Positions 6,761 to 10,227 of a DNA stretch of 10,227 bases are shown here, one piece after another. The notes under the pieces were generated by a model. It was not told where the DNA came from. It saw only the letters and a program-made list of their open reading frames with translations, and made no database searches. Position numbers and translations under genes: made by a program. Source of the stretch: Flavobacteriaceae bacterium (GTDB lineage: Bacteria > Bacteroidota > Bacteroidia > Flavobacteriales > Flavobacteriaceae); the NCBI GenBank assembly GCA_013042255.1, contig JABDQK010000046.1, forward strand, positions 1 to 10,227, given 5' to 3'. The number at the start of each line of letters is the position of its first letter. Position 1 is the stretch's first letter.

Positions 6761-7135
6761 ATGAACAATTCAACTTCAGAGATTATTGGTAACCGCTATG
6801 TACTGGCCGTAAAGGATCTGCCGGTTTCAGCGAAATATTACCAGGAAAAATTAGGACTTAAAAGCGTCTGGCATGGAGAAGGCTGGCATTTTTTAAAACG
6901 CGATTCCTTTATTGTCATGCTCGGGGAATGTCCGGACGATCGGTCGGCCTTTGAGACGAAGAATCATTCCTATTTTGCATACATCGATGTGGAGGGCATT
7001 GATCAACTTCACGGTGAATACCTCAAAGCAGGCGTAGACATTATCTATCCGCTCAAAGATAAGCCCTGGGAACAGCGAGAATTTGGAATACAAACCGTTG
7101 ACGGCCACAGGATCATGTTTGGGCAGAAAATTTGA
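6761..7135 (+). CDS. VOC superfamily protein (glyoxalase/bleomycin resistance-like)
   Basis: A 124-residue single-domain cytoplasmic protein with the two-module beta-alpha-beta-beta-beta fold of the vicinal oxygen chelate superfamily. Module one begins RYVLAVKDLPVSAKYYQEKLG (12-32); module two begins SYFAYIDVEG (70-79) and ends KPWEQREFGIQTVDGHRIMFGQ (101-122), the ending seen in bleomycin-resistance-like members. The usual metal-ligand positions are not preserved: the first strand lacks the His/Gln ligand, and the last-strand Glu position holds Met119. It is therefore more likely a binding or sequestering protein than a glyoxalase I, with unknown ligand. The reading frame extends upstream to TTG 6728, but ATG 6761 was chosen because it follows CAGGGTA closely and removes eleven basic, non-family residues. 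It lies 57 nt after corA on the same strand and converges on the FAS1 gene. Confidence 0.8.
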   Translation: MNNSTSEIIGNRYVLAVKDLPVSAKYYQEKLGLKSVWHGEGWHFLKRDSFIVMLGECPDDRSAFETKNHSYFAYIDVEGIDQLHGEYLKAGVDIIYPLKDKPWEQREFGIQTVDGHRIMFGQKI

Positions 7136-7142
7136 TCCAGAC

Positions 7143-7174
7143 AAAAAAACCGCCGATATACGAGATACCGGCGG
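7143..7174 (-). terminator. Intrinsic terminator of the FAS1 gene
   Basis: CCGCCG (7150-7155) and CGGCGG (7169-7174) form a perfect GC stem. After one A-C mismatch it continues with three A-T pairs to a 5-nt loop (7160-7164). On the minus strand the stem is followed directly by seven T (7149-7143), the classic intrinsic terminator form, about 45 nt after the FAS1 stop. On the plus strand no T-run follows, so it should work only for the minus-strand gene, not for the converging VOC gene. Confidence 0.85.
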
Positions 7175-7219
7175 CTCCACTAAAAATAACCAACCAAACA
7201 ACTAACTTTTATCAGTAAG

Positions 7220-7798
7220 CTACATTACGGGTAAAACCACTGTATCTACTACATGTATAACCCCATTAGACTGATTGACATCACTAATGGATACCGTGGA
7301 AATATTTCCCGAAACATCCTTCAATTGCACTTTTTTTCCTTTTAACATTGCGGTTATCATAGCGCCATTAACCGTTGAAAATGTAGCCTTACCATTTCCT
7401 TTCTTAATCGCTTCAGCAATATCTGATGCGCTGTATTTGCCAGCGAGAACGTGATAAGTGAGAACTGCCTGAAGAGTGGGTTTGTTTTGAGGCTCCAATA
7501 AAGAGCTCACCGTACCCTCGGGTAACTTCTCAAATGCTTTATTTGTTGGGGCAAACACAGTAAACGGGCCATCACCCTGGAGGGTTTCCACCAATCCGGC
7601 CGCTTTAACCGCTGCAACTAAAGTTGTGTGATCCTTTGAATTCACAGCATTGGAAACGATATCCTTACTGGGATACATAGCGGCACCGCCTACCATTTTT
7701 GTATTCCCATCCATTTTGGCCTGTTGTCCTGTCAGGGAACTGGCAGATAATACTAAAACAGCCAGGGCTGCTAATTGATACATTTTAAAGATTTTCAT
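7220..7798 (-). CDS. Secreted fasciclin (FAS1) domain protein
   Basis: A 192-residue exported protein with one FAS1 domain. The N-terminus (KIFKMYQLAALAVLVLSASS, residues 2-21) has a short basic start and hydrophobic core, a Sec signal peptide. No lipobox Cys is present, so the product is periplasmic, surface or secreted rather than a lipoprotein. The FAS1 domain runs from about 45 (DIVSNAV) to 192 with the three family landmarks: H1 box TVFAPTNKAFEKLP (80-93), the YH pair in LTYHVLAG (113-120), and H2 box GVIHVVDTVVLP (179-190). FAS1 domains mediate cell-surface adhesion or protein contacts; the partner here is unknown. The frame extends to GTG 7825, but ATG 7798 places the signal peptide correctly. 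The gene stands alone on its strand, has its own strong terminator, and diverges from the SRPBCC gene across a 122-nt AT-rich gap. Confidence 0.92.
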   Translation of the reverse strand: MKIFKMYQLAALAVLVLSASSLTGQQAKMDGNTKMVGGAAMYPSKDIVSNAVNSKDHTTLVAAVKAAGLVETLQGDGPFTVFAPTNKAFEKLPEGTVSSLLEPQNKPTLQAVLTYHVLAGKYSASDIAEAIKKGNGKATFSTVNGAMITAMLKGKKVQLKDVSGNISTVSISDVNQSNGVIHVVDTVVLPVM

Positions 7799-7920
7799 GA
7801 TAATTTGTTTAAATTTAGAATTCACCTTACCTACGGAAACAAGATGTCATGGTTTGGTATTTTTATCAGTTTTATAAATTTTTAACATAATTAGTCGGGT
7901 CATCCCTTTATACAGGAAGA

Positions 7921-8355
7921 ATGAAGAAATCAGATCCCCCTATTATAATCAAGGTAAACTTTGACAAAGGTGCGGGTATAGTATGGAATGCCCTTACTCA
8001 GCTTTCTGAAATGAAGAAGTGGTACTTTGAAGTCCTGGAAGCATTTGAAGCCCGTGAGGGGTTTACAACTTCTTTTAAAGTTTCTTCTGAAGAACGCGTA
8101 TTTACGCATCAATGGAAGGTTATTGAGGTAATACCCGGACAAAAAATTACGTACAGCTGGCAATTTGAAGAATATCCCGGAGCATCTACCTCAACTTTTG
8201 AGATTTCCGGAGACGATCATAAAACTGAATTAACCCTTACCGTTCTGGTGCAGGAAGACTTCCCCTCAGGAATTCCCGAATTCAAAAGGGAAAGCTGTAT
8301 TGGGGGGTGGGACTACTTCCTAAAGGGTAATTTAAAAGACTATCTTTCTGCCTAA
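7921..8355 (+). CDS. SRPBCC / AHSA1-type START-like domain protein
   Basis: A 144-residue soluble protein with the helix-grip fold of the SRPBCC superfamily, AHSA1 subgroup. Visible landmarks are the opening strand IIIKVNFDKGAGIVWNALT (8-26), MKKWYFE (31-37) where the first helix ends, the strand pair VIEVIPGQKITYSW (67-80), the strand TELTLTVLVQEDF (100-112), and the C-terminal helix with GGWDYFLKGNLKDYL (128-142). Such proteins hold hydrophobic ligands or act as small co-chaperone-like modules; no specific ligand can be read. ATG 7921 follows ACAGGAAGA, one of the better Shine-Dalgarno-like sequences in the window. The MFS gene begins 15 nt after the stop, so the two form one transcription unit, and the protein may act on a compound handled by the permease (inference). 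Confidence 0.87.
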   Translation: MKKSDPPIIIKVNFDKGAGIVWNALTQLSEMKKWYFEVLEAFEAREGFTTSFKVSSEERVFTHQWKVIEVIPGQKITYSWQFEEYPGASTSTFEISGDDHKTELTLTVLVQEDFPSGIPEFKRESCIGGWDYFLKGNLKDYLSA

Positions 8356-8370
8356 TCAGCATTTCACCTA

Positions 8371-9528
8371 ATGCAGAAGAAAAAAGTCCTGCCCATCATT
8401 GTATTGTCTCAGTTTTTCTGTACCTCCCTCTGGTTTGCAGGAAACGGGGTTCTGGACGAGCTAATTTCTGATTATAATCTAAAAATACAGGCCCTGGGGC
8501 ATCTTGTTTCGGCGGTACAATTCGGCTTTATCCTGGGGACACTCGTTTTTGCCACTTTGACGATTGCAGACCGTTACTCACCATCAAAGGTGTTTTTTAC
8601 TTCCGCTGTGATAGCTGCCATTTTTAACCTCGGCATGCTCTGGGAGGGAAATACCCTTTTAACCCTGGTAGGGTCGAGGTTTTTGACAGGTTTTTTTCTT
8701 GCCGGAATTTATCCGGTAGGGATGAAAATCGCGGCTGACTATTTTAAAGAAGGCCTCGGAAGATCCCTGTCCTTTTTAGTGGGTGCCCTTGTTCTGGGCA
8801 CTGCCCTTCCACATCTCCTGGCAGACAGTTCCCTTTTTACTCAATGGAAATGGGTGATTATCAGTACAAGCTTGTTCTCCTTTGCTGGTGGAGTTCTCGT
8901 TGTTTTTAATTTATCAGACGGACCTTACAGGAAATCGGCACAACAACTGAAATTACAGGCAGCTTTTACCATCTTTCAAAATCAACAATTGAAAAAGGCA
9001 GCCTTAGGTTATTTTGGCCATATGTGGGAACTCTATGCCTTCTGGGCTTTTGTACCTGTTATGATTAAGACCTATCAGGACCTTCATCAGGTTATTCTGC
9101 CTATCTCACTCTGGTCCTTCATAATAATCGCAATTGGAAGTGTTGGATGTGTTATAGGGGGGATTTGTTCCGAATATTTCGGATTGAAAAGAATAGCATC
9201 CTGGTCGCTTTTTATATCCTGTTTATGTTGCCTTCTTTCGCCCATGTTCTTTTATCAGCCCTATACCTCTGTATTCCTGATTTTTCTTTTAATATGGGGA
9301 ATGACGGTGATTGCAGATTCTCCTCTGTTTTCTACTCTGGTGGCCAACCACGCTGATGGGCCGTTAAAAGGATCGGCTCTGACCCTGGTTAATTGCATCG
9401 GGTTCGCCATTACCATTTTGAGCATTCAATTACTCAACAGTTTTCAGAGTTCGTATCCTCTTACGTGGATCTACATGATTCTTGGGATAGGTCCGATTGT
9501 AGGTTTATGGGCCCTGAATAAAAAATAA
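8371..9528 (+). CDS. Major facilitator superfamily (MFS) permease
   Basis: A 385-residue inner-membrane protein with about 12 hydrophobic segments in two halves and a short cytoplasmic loop around 182-210. MFS signatures are a degenerate motif A, TIADRYSPSKVFF (64-76), between TM2 and TM3, and a motif-B-like TM4 with Arg103 (VGSRFLTGFFLAGIYPVGMKIAADYF). The second half starts with GYFGHMWELYAFWAFVPV (213-230), a segment characteristic of one small-solute MFS subgroup. The corresponding second-half A-like loop is SEYFGLKRIA (267-276). Substrate and direction of transport cannot be deduced. It is translated from ATG 8371, close behind the SRPBCC gene, and is probably the last gene of that unit, since a weak terminator-like hairpin and an 81-nt gap follow. 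Confidence 0.88.
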   Translation: MQKKKVLPIIVLSQFFCTSLWFAGNGVLDELISDYNLKIQALGHLVSAVQFGFILGTLVFATLTIADRYSPSKVFFTSAVIAAIFNLGMLWEGNTLLTLVGSRFLTGFFLAGIYPVGMKIAADYFKEGLGRSLSFLVGALVLGTALPHLLADSSLFTQWKWVIISTSLFSFAGGVLVVFNLSDGPYRKSAQQLKLQAAFTIFQNQQLKKAALGYFGHMWELYAFWAFVPVMIKTYQDLHQVILPISLWSFIIIAIGSVGCVIGGICSEYFGLKRIASWSLFISCLCCLLSPMFFYQPYTSVFLIFLLIWGMTVIADSPLFSTLVANHADGPLKGSALTLVNCIGFAITILSIQLLNSFQSSYPLTWIYMILGIGPIVGLWALNKK

Positions 9529-9532
9529 AATC

Positions 9533-9557
9533 CTTTTCCTGCTTGCTGAAAAGTTTT
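9533..9557 (+). terminator. Possible intrinsic terminator after the MFS gene
   Basis: CTTTTC (9533-9538) pairs with GAAAAG (9548-9553) around a 9-nt loop and is followed by TTTT (9554-9557) and more A/T. The stem is AT-rich and thus weak, but it lies 5 nt after the MFS stop, which is where a terminator is expected. Confidence 0.4.
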
Positions 9558-9609
9558 AATTTAGAGGTACTCCAACTGATGTAAGAATACCAGAAAATAA
9601 ATACAGGAA

Positions 9610-10227
9610 ATGAAGAAAATTATCCTTCTACTCATGATTTGTCTGTTCAGCACCATGTGTAGGACAAAGAACTCCGAAAATACCGTTACAGAACCTACAG
9701 GCACTGAAAACCTTGCATACAAATGGGGCCAGTTAACCCTGGAGGCAACTGCTCTTGATACGGAACGATTTAACCCCAGGCCGACGATCACATCGAGATA
9801 TCTGGGCCTGATATGGACTGCCGTATTCGATGCCTGGAGCAGATTCGATGAAAAAGCCATTCCGGTGTATTTAAGTGAAGTTTCCAGAAGGCCTCAGAAA
9901 GAACACACCTTAGAAAATAAGCAAATCGCTATCAGCTATGCCGCTTATCGGGCAATGAGTGAGCTTTACTATTCGGATAAGGAGCTTTTTACAGATTTCA
10001 TGAAAGAGCTGGGGCTAGACCCTTACAATAATACACTAGACCCCACCACTCCCGAAGGAATCGGAAACCTGGCAGCAAAAGCAGTAATCGAAGCCAGACA
10101 CGGAGATGGCGCTAACCAGTACGGAGAGGAAGAAGGGTCTCAAAATAAACCATACCACAATTATATCGGGTATGAACCCGTCAACTCAGCAGATGAGAAC
10201 GTGGATCCCAACAGGTGGCAACCTAAA
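9610..10227 (+). CDS. Vanadium-dependent haloperoxidase-like lipoprotein, N-terminal part (runs off the window)
   Basis: An open frame of 206 codons from ATG 9610 (after TACAGGAA) to the last base, with no stop, so the gene continues beyond the window. Residues 1-17 form an export signal (basic KK, then a hydrophobic stretch) ending at Cys17. This is probably a lipoprotein, although the residues before the Cys (SerThrMet) are a poor lipobox. The mature part has NPRPTITSRYLGLIWTAVFD (55-74), AWSRFDEKAIPVYL (75-88), an ISYAAYRAM segment, LDPTTPEGIGNLAAKAV, and finally PNRWQPK at the window edge. This resembles the N-terminal helical region of bacterial proteins annotated as vanadium-dependent haloperoxidase or PAP2-related (DUF6851 type), recognised from memory. 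The vanadate/phosphate-binding residues of that fold would lie downstream and are not visible, so enzymatic activity is unproven. It is separated from the MFS gene by 81 nt. Confidence 0.65.
   Translation, partial: MKKIILLLMICLFSTMCRTKNSENTVTEPTGTENLAYKWGQLTLEATALDTERFNPRPTITSRYLGLIWTAVFDAWSRFDEKAIPVYLSEVSRRPQKEHTLENKQIAISYAAYRAMSELYYSDKELFTDFMKELGLDPYNNTLDPTTPEGIGNLAAKAVIEARHGDGANQYGEEEGSQNKPYHNYIGYEPVNSADENVDPNRWQPK

Noticed and set aside
7810..7842. Minus-strand TTG, 22-nt spacer and TAAATTTA as a promoter for the FAS1 gene.
   Set aside because: The -7 box has a mismatch at the final G and the spacer is longer than typical; the gap is AT-rich, so such a match is not convincing.
7854..7880. 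Plus-strand TTG plus TATAAATT as a promoter for the SRPBCC gene.
   Set aside because: The -7 element matches only the TA and two T positions of TAnnTTTG and the spacer is 16 nt; too weak to report as a feature.
9561..9860. A minus-strand 99-codon frame at the 5' end of the last gene.
   Set aside because: It overlaps the signal peptide and mature N-terminus of a plus-strand frame with a recognisable family pattern; it is a shadow.

Overview
The window looks like a chromosomal segment of a Bacteroidota bacterium, most likely a marine-type member of the Flavobacteriaceae. Three things point there: moderate-to-low GC with many AT-rich intergenic stretches; weak or absent Shine-Dalgarno sequences; and one good match to the Bacteroidota sigma-A promoter form (TTG, about 19 nt, TAnnTTTG) in front of the antiporter that starts at 2038. 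The protein set (FAS1 protein, haloperoxidase-like lipoprotein, CbpA/CbpM pair, GxN-type CorA) fits, but the genus cannot be named from sequence alone. I see no RNA gene, insertion sequence, phage gene or CRISPR array.

Layout. 76-759 (+) is an AlkD-type HEAT-repeat DNA glycosylase in which all four known key residues can be placed. It converges on 785-2038 (-), a CPA1/NhaP-type Na+/H+ antiporter. The 269-nt divergent gap 2039-2307 holds the antiporter promoter and an inverted repeat. It leads into cbpA-cbpM (2308-3491, +), a DnaJ-like co-chaperone and its small modulator, overlapping by ATGA. A weak terminator candidate follows. Next come three co-directional cation transporters: a KefB/C-like CPA2 antiporter without an RCK domain (3585-4775), a VIT1/CCC1 family Fe/Mn transporter (4830-5531) and a CorA-type Mg2+ channel (5633-6703). 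A VOC-fold protein (6761-7135, +) then converges on a secreted FAS1 protein (7220-7798, -) that has a clear intrinsic terminator. Divergent from the latter is a two-gene unit: an SRPBCC/AHSA1 protein and an MFS permease (7921-9528, +). The window ends inside a lipoprotein-like gene resembling vanadium-dependent haloperoxidase relatives (from 9610, +).

How the parts work together. The dominant theme is cation and pH homeostasis: four inner-membrane transporters of four families (CPA1, CPA2, VIT, CorA) lie within 6 kb, interrupted only by the co-chaperone pair. Whether they are co-regulated is inference. The rest are ordinary accessory or housekeeping genes. I found no convincing new multi-gene system. 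The most noteworthy items are the GTN triplet in place of GMN in CorA, the probable leaderless antiporter mRNA, and the small overlapping reading frame in front of cbpA.
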